Of a DNA stretch of 64,000 nt, positions 34,970-46,909 are shown piece by piece. The position numbers and the translations under genes are program-made. Within the stretch, counting starts at the first letter, position 1, and each line of letters starts with the position of its first letter. The notes under the pieces were generated by a model, which was not told where the DNA came from, searched no databases, and saw nothing but the letters and a program-made list of their open reading frames with translations. This DNA comes from Primulina eburnea (Eukaryota; Streptophyta; Magnoliopsida; Lamiales; Gesneriaceae): NCBI RefSeq assembly GCF_022965805.1, contig NC_133104.1, forward strand, positions 23,432,069 to 23,496,068. The letters run 5' to 3'.

Positions 34970-37670
34970 ATGGCGAATCAAATCCCAGCTCACATGATGA
35001 ATGCTATAGCTATTGACTTTGACTCAGTTTTATCAGTTCAAGAAGGTAATGTTAAGAACGTCTTTCTGAAGATTGAATTTGATGGTCTCAGGATGTTTTT
35101 GGGCAGAGCCTCGCAGGAAATTTACCCAAAAGAACTCCAGGATTTCTACTCAAATGGATATATCAATCATGATGGAAGCATTATTTCCTCTGTCATTGAT
35201 CAGTTGGTGACCATTTCTAAAGATTCTTTCGGCGAAATCTTTTCATTACCTTCTGATGGATTAGTACAACTTACTGATGTTAAAGCATCAGATATTGAAG
35301 AAATGCAGACTGCACTCTATGCTGATGGACGGAAAATTAAAGTTTCCGATCCTAAGAAGGAACTGAAGCATGAGGTTCAATTGCTGGCTGATATCGTAGC
35401 CAAAGGGCTATTGGCCAAGGCAGGATCATTTGCTGCCCTTACTTTGGAAAAATTTCAAGCTGTTACAGTTATTATGACTGAAAGAAAATTCAACTGGAAA
35501 CAACTCATTTTCAGTATCTTGAAAAATATGTTCTCCTTCACCAAGCAATCTAAAGGATTTGCAGTGCCGCTAAGCTATTTGATGAAAGTCAAAGGATTGG
35601 TGGCTGATGATTCCGAGCGACTATCTAAATTCAAAATTTTTTATGGGAAGAATGTTCTGCCACCCAAAACTAAAATCGATATCTCCTGATCAGTTTGTGA
35701 AGATCAAGAAGGAGATTGGGGCGCAACAGGCTGCTCTCAAAGCAGGTAAACAGGCCAAAACATTGGCTTAACTGAAGGCAGTTAAAAGAAAATTGATTAT
35801 CGGTGAATCTGATTCCGAGAAGACGCCCTCTCCAAAAATTGCAAAGAAACCAAGAACACAAAGGACAAAATTACCAGCCACAGCAGAATCTATTCCTACT
35901 GAAAGGCTGACATCCTTGAATGCCCAACAGCCTATCAAAGCAGTTCCCCTAAAGATCATCCCACCAGAAATCTCAACTGATGCAACAAAAGAAACAGTTA
36001 GGATCAAAGCTCCTTTAATACATATCAATCGTCCTACTGTTCTCGCACCTACCAGAACCAAAGGAATAAATATTACAGAAATGGTGGATACCACTCGCAC
36101 TGGATTGGAAATTCCCCATATCCTAAGTACTGAAAAAGGCAAGGGCAAATTAATTGAAGAGCCCAGGCCATCCAATTCCATTCAAACTCATATTGACCTT
36201 GTTTGGGAACATGTTAATAATTTTGCAGCATCAAAACTTAAATCCTATGATGCCTGGAATGCCTACAGAACTCAAATTTTTTCTAAGCAACTGAAAAAGA
36301 AATCCCAACTGAACAAATTTATCAAACTGGAAGCAATTGTCCTCAAAGTGGTCAAAGCCGCCACAATTGTTCAGGCTTTGGAGAGAAAAACTTATTTTTT
36401 TGACCAAATTCGAGCTAAGAAGCTATCTCAACTACTTGAAGAATTGAAGGCCAACTACATTCCCACCAATCCAACTGCTTACAATGATCGAGCTGTGATC
36501 ACTCAGCTAGATACAGATCTTACCAGCCTGCAAGCTCAGATCAAAATGTGGGAAATGGATCAGGAGTTAGCTCTTCCTGATGAAGCCTCTGCTGAAGAAG
36601 GAGAAGAACCCTCCTCTCAGCAGAAAGAGCCACTCTCAGAACAAAATATCGTTACAACTGAAGAAACAGTTCAGGATGTGCCACAATCATATGCTGTGGA
36701 ACATCAGCTGTACTCTGAAGCTGAGTTGAATTTTGCCAACATCGATGAAATTATTCAAGCAGTGGTGACAGAATCTATTCCTGAAGAAGTTGATCATTCA
36801 ACTGATCAAATTACTCAAGAGGTTCCTATCTCAACAGAAACACCAGCTTAGCCTGCTGATTCTGAACAAAAGGAGCAAACAATGGTGCCTCATCAATCAC
36901 CAAATCAACAGACTGCTTAGAATATGGAAGCTTTGCTAATTTCTCCAACTGATGAACCAACACGAATAACAGAGGACTATCAAACAAATGTATCAGTTCA
37001 TGACCCTCTTACTGCAGATCTGATTCAGCAGGAAAGGCCAATTGCTGATCAACATCAACCCTCATCTCCTCCAGTCCAAGTCATAGTGACTGAAACAGAT
37101 GTTCCAGAACAGACTGTTCCTGATACGATACTATCTGATAGGACCATGGTGGTCTTTGATCAAATCTCACATGAACCAAGAACATCTGATCAGTCACCTC
37201 CTCTTCCATCCACAGATATGGATCTTGTCCTTGAGGAAATACAGAATATGCAGCACAATATGCAGCAGATGCTTACCGAAATCAAGAAAATTCAATCCAC
37301 ACAATTTTCTCATACTGTCAAATTGGATTCCTCGATTGAATTTGATACAGCAAAACTGAAAGCCATCCAAGCCAACATGGAGTTTCTTACCCAAACTGTG
37401 GATGAGATAAAAAATAACAGAGGTCTAGCTCAAAGTCTATTTACAACTCAAGATATAATCAACAAACGAGTTGAGCGATTGGAAACTTCTGTTTCTAATA
37501 AAATGGAACTGCTGCAGACCTCCTTACAAATTGCTGTCTCAAGTATCTCCTCAGATGTCAAAATTCTTTCCACTGACGTTCCAAGAATATCTATGAAGAT
37601 GGATGAGTTTGACAAAAAAGGGGAAGAAATCAAAGAGCATCTTCAGAAACAGCAGAAGAAACCATCTTGA
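34970..37670 (+). pseudogene. Long sense accessory ORF of copia C (about 900 codons, decayed)
   Basis: One long coding region between pol and the 3' LTR. It begins at ATG 34970 (MANQIPAHMMNAIAIDFDSV...), is open to 35689, then has a one-base shift near 35685 and stops at about 35769, 36849 and 36918; the 35793-36851 and 36924-37670 blocks share a frame. The N-terminal 240 residues look like a folded globular domain. The middle is Lys/Pro/Thr- and then Glu-rich. The last 160 residues have heptad-like spacing (LVLEEIQNMQHNMQQMLTEI...) that predicts a coiled coil. I see no clear signal peptide or membrane helix, so the usual 'envelope-like' label for SIRE 3' ORFs is not supported by sequence. 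From memory, similar N-termini occur in hypothetical proteins of Gesneriaceae. Function unknown. Confidence 0.7.
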
Positions 37671-37810
37671 TAAAAAGCAGTTAATCAGATTATTAGATTC
37701 AGCTGTTATTAATTCAAGACTTCTATCAGTTCAAGAAATTCAATCTCTTATTTTATCTACAATGAGTTCAGACGTTCAGTTATTATTTACTAAGTTTTGT
37801 CAAACACCAT

Positions 37811-37822
37811 AAAGGGGGAAAT
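37811..37822 (+). other. Polypurine tract of copia C
   Basis: AAAGGGGGAAAT directly before TGTTGGAAAC of the 3' LTR. The preceding 37671-37810 is untranslated and holds nothing recognised. Confidence 0.88.
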
Positions 37823-38826
37823 TGTTGGAAACTAAATTATGGAGTTTGACAAAATATGAACCAACTGAAAATACGAACCAACTGATCAAGCAAACTGAAA
37901 TCAGCAACTGAATCTACGCAACTGAAAATTCAGTTGTTCTCCTCATCAACAACTGATCGAAGTAAACTGAACTTGACAACTGAAATCAGTTGATTCAATA
38001 AAGAAAACTGATCAGTTGATACATTCATACTCCAACTAAACATGTCTCGGGAAAGAACATTCAATCGACAAAGAGACATAGAAGATTGCAACATCGCACT
38101 TCAATCAATACAGCTTAGAACAACGCATTTCGGCTAAAGAAATTAAGACGCCGCATTACAATAAATGAATCAAACAATGCCCAAGGAATGATGAAGTGGC
38201 AATCAACGAATACAAAGATTCAAAAAATATCTCAAGTTACCGTTGGAAGACAAGATTATAAATATGACAGAAGAACAGCTGAAGAAAACAACAGAATTAC
38301 TCTATTTAAAGCTTGATGTTACTCTGCCAAAAATCATAGCTTACTCTTACTTGATTTATTCGTAGAAGTCAAGGCTACAATCTGAGCTCACTAGCACTTT
38401 GTAAAAATTTGATAAATTCGATAGTGCTAAGATCAGTTACGTACTGAGAACACTTTGTAATACTAAGAGTTTCAGTCTTAGCAATGATAAGTCCAAACTG
38501 AAGTGAGTCAGTACAAATCTTGTATTCGATCAAAGTCTTTTAGAGGAAATCCTATCCTTGGGATAGAAGGGGTGACGTAGGAGAATTTGAAATCTCTGAA
38601 CATCCAGAAACAACCCTTGCATATTTTATTTCAGATTTGTATTCTATCTTTCAGTTAGTTAGCTTCCGCAACTATTTCAGTTTAACTGATTGTCATTGAC
38701 TAACAAGATTCCTAGAATCAGTTTGTCACCAAACTGAACTCAAAATTCGAAAAGAGCAGTTTTATATTGTGAGTGTTTATTCAACCCCCCTTCTAAACAC
38801 TCTTGATACGTTAATCGATCCTATCA
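37823..38826 (+). repeat. 3' LTR of copia C
   Basis: 1004 bp matching 849-1880, with TATA at 38257-38264 and the CATGG duplication right after its end at 38827-38831. Confidence 0.95.
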
Positions 38827-38831
38827 CATGG

Positions 38832-41066
38832 CTCCGTACCAACCCGAACCAACATTAAACCGACGTTTAACCATGATTAAAAATACCCCAAACATATTGA
38901 AAAATATGCATAATAACTGTAAAACACGAAAATAGGTGAAAGGAATCCAAAACATAAAACACTCTTTCGAGAGTCATTTGCCACCTTTCACCGTAAATTC
39001 TCGTACGACCTCTAAACTCGACCAAATCACGAACGGCCAAAAACATGACTTTCTTAACTCATTAAGGTAGTGTCCAGTCCATGGCCATGGGCTAAAATCC
39101 AACCAAGAACTCAAACCACCACCAAAAACCGTGACCCAAAGCTGCTGTCAAAAAGCAGAAAATACAGCAGCGGCAGCTTTCTTGTTTGTGGAGCAAACTC
39201 TGGAAATAATGGCCATGGGCTTGAACCACCGCCCAAGGACTCTTACCAACATCCTAAGGCATGGCTTGGACCATGGCTAAGGGCTAGAATCCAACCACAA
39301 TCCAAGGAAACACCTAGGATAATTACAGCATACCAACCGAGAGCACCACTTGCTGCATAGTGTGTTGTATTGAACAATTTTACTGTCTTTTCTCGTTCCA
39401 AAGGGCCATTTTATCGACCATGTTTCGATCTAGACATGATGGAGTGTTGTATGAACCCTGGCTACAGGCTAGGAGCCAACCATAATCCAAACAACACACC
39501 CCAAAACTGAAACCCACTCACACAGAAAATGAAAAAAAAAACGAATTGCACTTGTGTTGTTGTTGTGAAATTCTGATGGATCCGTGAACCAAGCTTGGAA
39601 AGGACACCTTGGTCACGTCCTAGACATGTTAAGGGATGGTTTTAACCATGGCTACAGTCCCTAGGACAGCCAAGATTCGAATACTCCGCTTAACCACCCA
39701 AGAACCAAAAACGAGACTCAAATCTGTAGTTTTGAAAAGAGTTGATGTCATTACTTTATTTGTGAGTGTATGGTTGCAAACCAATGGACCAATAACACCC
39801 TAACACATTCTAATTCATGCCTAACAGCAGCCGTGTGAGCCTGGAACCGAGAAACCACCTAGATTCAGTAAAAGCAATCCAACCATAAAGCTGAACACAA
39901 AAGGGCCGAGAAGGCTGTGCAAAATTTCAGAATGTTGTTGTCAAAATTTCGAGTTGTTGCGTGATTCATGAACATATAATGCTTTAAAAATATCTATAGG
40001 ACTTGATTGAAGAGCAAAGAAACAATATATACATGCCTGAAATTTGTTTTGACACAAAACAAATCAATACGACGAAGACGAGCGGCGGAGCGGAGTTGTA
40101 TCTTCCTTATTATTTTTCTGCTGCTACTCTCGACTTCAGCTACTGATTTTTCTTCTGTTATTTTCGAAATTATAGATGAAGGCTGCTAGGTAGTGAAGAT
40201 GAAAGTTACGAGAGGTGATTAATGGGTCATGAAATGCATTTAGAAGGAAGTTACAAGTGAGTAATTTGAATGGGGATTTGAATGGCACTTAAATTGTTTC
40301 CTCACTATTGCTGCCGATTCTTTTATTTATTTCTTGCTGCAGGTTCAAGCTAATTTCCTAGGCTAGTGGTTTCAGGAGAAATGAGGTGGGTTATTGTATT
40401 TGAATTTACTAATAATTAGTGAATTAAAGGTAAATGAATGTATACACTATAAAGTCCATTTAGAGGTGACTTGAACGGGGAGTTACTAAGCATTTGATTT
40501 GGGTTTATGGGTTAACCAAATTATTACTAATATTGTATGGTATAATATTGTTTAATTCTTGTATTTTAAATGTTTAAGGTTTTTAACTCCCATTATATAT
40601 TTTAGTAAATTAATAAATTAATTTATAATAAACTCTTGCATGATCTTGCATGGATTCAGATTTAAGTATTTAAATACTATGCTTAATTTCTTGAATATAT
40701 ATTATACCTAGATTAATTCATCCTCATTTGTTTACACATTTTAATTTAAACTTTAATAATATATTAACCTAAAGAACCTATTTAATAACTTAGCTCTAAT
40801 TAATTTAATAAATCCTAAAACATTCTTTTTCTTTAAATTAAATTATTCCTTGAATTAAATTAAATTTAAGAATATATTTCTTAGTATTAATCTTATTTCT
40901 AATTTCCAACTCCGGTCCGGCCTCGCGTATTTATCCTGAAAAGATAAAAATAAACATCTACTTTTAAAACAATTAAAACACCTCATATATTCATAAAAAT
41001 TCATTTTTTATTTAAATAGTAGCAATTATGCATGACTTATACGTAATATGATTTTCGGGTTCTACA
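38832..41066 (-). mobile_element. Gypsy-type LTR F, 5' (sense) portion
   Basis: Continuation of the LTR that ends at 843. It is non-coding and minus strand; its sense start TGTAGAACCCG is at 41066. Summed with the left part the visible LTR is about 3.08 kb, close to the 3.0-kb LTR of gypsy I. The 39060-39360 stretch is richer in G/C, and the 40400-41040 stretch is very AT-rich. No coding domain follows: the next sequence is solo LTR H1 and then copia G, so F inserted into copia G's LTR. Short ORFs here are not supported. Confidence 0.7.
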
Positions 41067-41068
41067 GT

Positions 41069-42977
41069 TGTGGGGACCCGGACGCTAATCAAGTTCTTAA
41101 TCATCATTGGGACTAATTAATCAATTAAAACAGGGTCTAAATTTTTTTTTTAAAAATGCGGAACGTAGTGACATACAACATATATACATATCAGTATATA
41201 AAATACCAATCCTGTATTTCAACATTTATTCAAACTATGGTTTAAAACTAAAGTCAAGTGTTTAACCCTACATCTAGTCCAAGTCCGGTGCCACCACTCT
41301 AATCACGATCTAGCTCTTCATCTCCTCGACCCTGGACCTGTCCCACCTGTTGTCAAGTACACATACAGACAAGACAACAGCCGGATATACCGGTGAGAAT
41401 ATAATCCCCAGTATAAATCAATGAAACATGCAATCATATAAACAATATAAAGCATGTAATCAGGTAACATGAATATGAATCCAAATCTGAAACATAAACA
41501 ATATTAAATCAAACTGTCGACACATAATTCAGACTAGACTCAATCCTAGTCTAGGGATCCCGGTTTCCAGATGTGGTATTCCTATATCGAATTCCGTAAA
41601 GGATGGAACCATAATATCTATTACTCGATATAACCAGTGCCCTGGTATTCCTATATCGAATTCCGTAATAGAAGAATTCCAATACCCTTTACTCGATATA
41701 ACCAAATATGGTGTTCCTATATCGAATTCCGTAATAGATTCCATTACTCGATATAACCACACATCCAGTGTCCTGACCTAACCATGAAGGACTGTAGCTC
41801 TATCACTAGCATCCTATCTTGAGACATAGTGCAATGTGCCGTGGTGATACCACCACTATCCGGCACTTCTGTCACAAGATAACTTGTCTAATACCTGTCA
41901 TCTAAATACAAGAGAACAAGTACATTAATCAATGTAATGCAAATATCCATGCAATAAAATAAAGTATGTGATTTAGGGAAACCCAAGTCTAAACCGACTC
42001 AAGTCCATCTCCCAATACCACATTGACTTATACCTTTCGTTGCAGTCTCGGTTTCCTGCTCAGTCGAAGTCCTGAATTCACAGTCTGTCTGGTAATCACA
42101 ATAACAATAATCTCATATCAATATACCTCCCAAATCGATAACAATCTGATCAATCTGAATTTAATTCAAAATCAACGGCATAACAGTATCATTTCACTAT
42201 TCCCGTCAATACCATCTCAACATCTATCAATTACAATCTATAACCCATATCCAATATAAACTGTAATCGATTCATAATCCAAATCTGTCCGGTATAAATC
42301 AATATACCCTAAAAATTCATAACAATTCCATAATCAGTCCGTTTCTAAATCTGACTTCGATTCTATGATGTCTATGATGTCAAGAACGTCATATATGAAT
42401 TCCATTCAATTCTGACAATGACATAATTTCAAAGCATGTCAAAACGTAGTAAAACTTACGTCAAGTTGTAGCCTACGTTGCTAGGAACTCGGTACTGAAG
42501 TCGGATTTAAAATCAGACGGACGGATTTCTCAGAAAAGACGTAAGGATTTTCAACACATATATTCTGACCCTTTTCTCGATTTTTCTGAAGAAACCAACG
42601 TAAAGATGTATATATATATCCTAAGCTGCATGTTGGAGAAACGTGTCACCTTTTCTTGAATCTCGGCTGGCGCTCGAGCGGTAATAAACTACCGCTCGAG
42701 CGCGGCAGTTTCTGTCCGATTCCTTTCGGATTACACATTGGCGCTCGGGCGGTCAAAAACTACCGCCCGGGCGCCACTTCTTCTGTCCAAGATGTGTTCC
42801 TATTGGACTTTGGCGCTCGGGCGGTCATTTCTTACCGCTCGGGCGCCACTTGTTCTGTCCAAAGCTTGCACCCTTCATATCTAATTTTATTTCGTGTCCC
42901 GATTAATCCTTTCGTAATCATATCAAATTATAAATCAATAATTACCGATTACTAGGATTAAATTTCCGGGCATTACA
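41069..42977 (-). mobile_element. Solo LTR H1
   Basis: 1909 bp, minus strand, sense TGTAATGCCCGG to GTCCCCACA, flanked by the 5-bp duplication ACAGT (41064-41068 and 42978-42982). Same family as H2 at 59357-61227. No internal region, so a product of LTR-LTR recombination. It contains three copies of a 66-69-bp tandem repeat (from 41575, 41644 and 41710) and three GC-rich hairpins (42670-42846). Insertion is 2 bp beyond the terminus of LTR F. Confidence 0.93.
42670..42846. repeat. Three GC-rich hairpins in solo LTR H1
   Basis: 42670-42683 and 42690-42703 form a perfect 14-bp stem (GCGCTCGAGCGGTA) with a 6-nt loop. 42740-42753/42762-42775 and 42812-42825/42833-42846 are near-perfect stems of the same motif. 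They are spaced by TCTGTCC words and recur in H2. Confidence 0.85.
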
Positions 42978-42982
42978 ACAGT

Positions 42983-44076
42983 ATATTTTGTGAGTATGAG
43001 ATTTTTACTTTTTATCATAAATTTTTTGTTTTTAACACGTTGTCAGCACGATACTCGAAGGTTCTCCTTATTTTTCCAAGCTCCAAAACGCATAAACAAA
43101 GTTAACAATATTCAAAAAAAATATTTTACTGTTTATTTATTTTTATTGTGTATATATTTAATATATAGTATCATGTTATTATATAAAAAGAGTGTATGAC
43201 ATATCATTATAATAACGTGATGTGATTATTTATTACATTGTTTATATATTTTTATTGTATTACTGTTTATTTATTGTATATATATATTTGAATAATATCA
43301 TGTTATTTTATAAAAGGAGTCTATGACACCTCATTATAATATCATGATGTGATTATTTCATTGTTTATATATTTTTATTATGTTATATTGTCACAATATT
43401 ATATAAAAAGAGTTCTTACACCTTATTATAATAATGTGATGCGATATACATAATTATTTAAATATGATATTATTACCATAAAATTATGCATATACATACA
43501 TTTATTTTTTAATATTTTTTTTTTCATTAACGGTCATAAACGACTAGTTTTTGCCCTATAAATATGATTTAACAAACACATTCAATCACTACAAATTTAC
43601 TCTTCCTCTCTAAAAAATTTCCTTAATCAATTTTTCGAAGAAGAAGAATATGGTTTTTTCAAGTTATTTTATATAATTATTTTGGTAATTATACTCAATA
43701 GTCCTGTATTTATCGGAAAATATCTAAATCGCGTTTTTTATTTATTTTTAATAATGCTCATACTTATAATTTATTCGTTACTTTGTATTGCCATATTAAT
43801 AGATTTAAAAACTTAACTAATAAAATGCATCGTTATTTTTCTAGTACCACCATGTCAAATTTGGCAAAGCTCGAATTTGTTAAGGTCGACATTACGGGAA
43901 AAAATTATAGGTCATGGACTCTCGATGTAGAAATGTATATTGAGTCATTGGATCTAATTGAGACCAATAAAAAAAATGGTATTTCATCATCACAAAAAAA
44001 AAAAGCCAAAATCTATGATATTTTTGTGTCGGCACATGAATGGAGGATTAAAAGTAAATTTCTTTGTTATTTAAAA
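42983..44076 (+). mobile_element. Copia element G, LTR end, leader and gag start
   Basis: 42983-43035 looks like an LTR end, followed by AACACGTTGTCAGCACG (about 43034-43050), a leader/primer-site motif I know from a group of plant copia elements. 43050-43851 is AT-rich leader. Gag starts at ATG 43852 (SNLAKLEFVKVDITGKNYRSWTLDVEMYIE), a copia Gag N-terminus, with a frameshift near 44000 before the sequence stops matching at about 44076. The rest is absent; the caulimovirid-like relic begins here. Confidence 0.7.
43852..44076 (+). pseudogene. gag: gag fragment of copia G
   Basis: N-terminal 50 residues of a copia Gag, then a Lys/Ser-rich slippage stretch around AAAAAAAA runs (43970, 43997) with a shift of frame. 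In another frame AKSMIFL...GGLKVNF continues the family pattern (about 44009-44070). Truncated at about one quarter of normal length. Confidence 0.7.
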
Positions 44077-46909
44077 TAATGGTCATTTTTCAAAAGCCTT
44101 TTTTATTGTATAAAATTCATTTTCATTGATATGACATCATCTGGTTTCTGCTTATGAGAAGAGTCCACTATAATATTTTCATGGTTGTTCTCCTTCTGGT
44201 ATGAGTTTGGTTAAAAGTGTCACCCACCAATGATCACTGGCATTTGTATATAATACTAGATCATTTTCATCATGAGGAATAGTCATTTTTGAAAGATTTT
44301 TGCAAATCTTCTTAAGTTGGCTAAGTTCTTCTATGTGTTCTTCCGTCCACATAAATTTTTCATCTTTTTTCAGTAATGGACTAACATTTTTCTGTATTTT
44401 GCTAGGTTATTAATAAACATCTCGGCAAAATTAATAGCTACTAAAAAACTTTGAAGTTGTTTCTTTTCTTCTAGTTTGTTTAGAAAATTTTGCACCTTTT
44501 CTATTATGTGTTCGTGCAAAATTATTCCAGACTCATCGATTTCTATTCCAAAGAATTCAATTTTTTCTTCTAGAAATTACTTCTTTCTTTTCAGTTAGAA
44601 ATAATCCTTCTTTTTTACGAACTTTAGAGAAAATCTCTAAATACTTGATACGTTATTCCATGTTTTTAGATATTATTAAAACATCATCAATATAGACGAA
44701 CATAAATTTGAAATAATCTTTAAATAGATTATCCATTTTTCTTTAAAATATCCAGGGTGAATTAGCCAATCCCATTGGTAAACTTCTCAAATATAGTGTC
44801 TTTGTCGTGTGGAGAAAGTTGTGAATTTCTTGCTTTCTTTTGCATCCGAATCTGATAAAATCTAGATTTACAATCAAATTTTGAGAATATTTTAGTGTTG
44901 TGTATGCAAATAATTAAATGTTCTCTACTAGGTATGTAATACCCATCAAACTCAAGAATCTTATTAATTTCCTAATAATTAATATGTAGTCGAGTTTGTT
45001 CATTTTTATCTCACCATGATTTCTTACAAGAAATCATGGACTAATGTACGGTGAAATTCCTGCTTTTATTAAACCAAGGTCCAGATGTTCCTTGATTATA
45101 ATCTACATATCCATTTGATCAACTATGTTCATCAAGATTGGTTTACATCCGAAAAACTTATATTCCTTACCTTCCTTAATTTTAAGGCTGGCTTGGAATT
45201 TGTTCTTATCCCACCATGCCAAAATATCTTCATTGTAATTCTCTTTGATCCTTATCTTGACATCTTCCAAGAATATTTTTGATTTAAACTCTACCTTATT
45301 TTGATGTAGAGCTATCTTAAGGAATTCTATTTCTTCAGGATCGAGATCTTTATCTGTTATTAATCGGATCATTGTTTCTCCAAACCGTCTGGAATCTTTC
45401 ATTTTTGGGTTCAGAATTTTTCCTTCATCACCACGCTTGTTACAAAACTGGATTGAACTATGACTTTGTGATCACATGGTGTTGTGAACACTAATCGTCT
45501 AGTTTCATTTTCTTGTGTATAAGACTTAAACATTTGTAAGAAATTGTTTCCGAACAGAATATCAGCTCATGTATCATGAAAATAAATCGGTGGTGTTTTT
45601 ACCTTATACCATGGTGTTTGTCCAGCACCTCCAATTAATATTTATGCCATCTTATTCTCTTTACATAAGATTAAGATCCATTCAGAGAAATCTCTTCAAG
45701 CAATCTGAGGTAATTTTTCTTCCAATTATTTTGTAAAAACTCCTCTTTTTGTTGTACAGATTCCAGCTCTTGAATCAATATAAGCAGTAAAATATTCTGC
45801 TTTATATTGTTCGTATAATATCTCTACTAGGATGTACATCGAGAATGAGCTAGTGGTCATTGGATTTTCCACATTCTATCCTCAGCCATGAAATCCATTC
45901 CATTTTCTAGACGTTTCCAAGGTTTATGTTCCTCGAGAAACTCTAGCCAAAGAACGAATTGATATGGTTATATTACAGGGATTCCTTTGATATAAACTTT
46001 CAATTCCCCAATATTGATCATTCCTTGGTAAGTTTCTATCATAGGTTGTTCTAAATAGTATATATTATTTCAAGTTCCTTCCAACCTTATGGACATATAA
46101 GCTTTACTATTGTTGAAAAGTTTTTTAGTATCTGATGGGTTTCTTGGACATGTGTTTTTACCCACCTGTAGCTTGTAATTCTTTCTCCTTAAAAAGATAA
46201 TCTTCTTGATTCCGATTTAAGACTTTGATTTCTTTGTAAAATCGGTTTGTCTTGAATTTAGATATATGTTTCCTATATTAATGGAAACTACTCTTTCTGG
46301 ATAAATTGTTTGAGCAATTTTTCCAAGTATCTTAGGTATTTCAATGAACTCATTTGTAATAAAAAAAAAAAGTCTGAATAATGTATATTAGATAGAGCCT
46401 AATATGATAGGTAATAGAATACAGTCTATTACCCTCTTTCATTTGCCTTTTTTTTCTTTGAAGTTATGATTTAACGCCAAGGCTCGGCTGAAATATCTAT
46501 CTTCTAAGTTGTAGTCAATTATTGGATAAATTAGTCCTACAATTTTCCCTGCACACAGATTTCTTGAGATAGTTCATAGTACTGAATCTTGAAGGTTGCA
46601 CATTCGTTTATCGCATATAGCAATATCAATAATTGAATCTATTTTTTATTTAAAAGTAGCTTTTATCATAATCTGGATTGCTCCGATATGAATCTAAGAC
46701 ATGGTTTGTACTACTTCTATCTTGAGTTTTTTTTTAATTCTTACTTAATTTATTTAGAAGGAGTTAATTGCATCTCCATTCTATTTCCTATAAGTTCCAT
46801 TGGAATTGCCATATCTCTTCTGGAAAGTTTATAGATTAGATGATACTTTTTGTTTCTTAGGCCAAGATTTCCCGAGAAATTATCTACTTGTCTTGCTTGG
46901 AATCCTTGA
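44077..46909 (-). pseudogene. Caulimovirid-like endogenous pararetrovirus relic: polymerase region
   Basis: Minus-strand, heavily broken polymerase of a plant pararetrovirus (Caulimoviridae-type). RNase H remnants are at about 44080-44290 and RT at about 44290-45100, with a YIDDV catalytic box at 44694-44680 and the adjoining FLG-type region. The RT N-terminal segment is open at 45402-45103. Protease remnants lie at about 45420-45850, where the active-site triad reads Asp-Ser-Arg (45776-45768) instead of the family's D-T/S-G. RT followed directly by RNase H with no integrase behind separates it from LTR elements. Many stops in all frames mean it cannot make a functional product. 45850-46909 is upstream sequence too decayed to assign. 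Confidence 0.75.

Larger units (their letters stand above)
849..38826 (+). mobile_element. Copia element C (SIRE/Maximus-like), nested host element
   Basis: Complete but interrupted Ty1/copia retrotransposon. LTRs start TGTTGGAAAC and end CGATCCTATCA; the 5-bp duplication CATGG is at 844-848 and 38827-38831. Order on the plus strand is LTR, primer site, gag, protease, integrase, reverse transcriptase, RNase H, accessory region, polypurine tract, LTR. That is the copia order (integrase before RT), and the long 3' accessory region fits the SIRE/Maximus lineage. Insertions at 2450-20776, 21083-21670 and 25689-32828 each have target duplications in C coding sequence, so they postdate C. The LTRs differ by several substitutions and small indels (1032 versus 1004 bp), making C older than B and D. 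Confidence 0.93.

Noticed and set aside
36924..37670. Last block of the accessory ORF as a separate gene
   Set aside because: It is in the same frame as 35793-36851, separated only by two stops, so I treat it as the end of one decayed reading frame.
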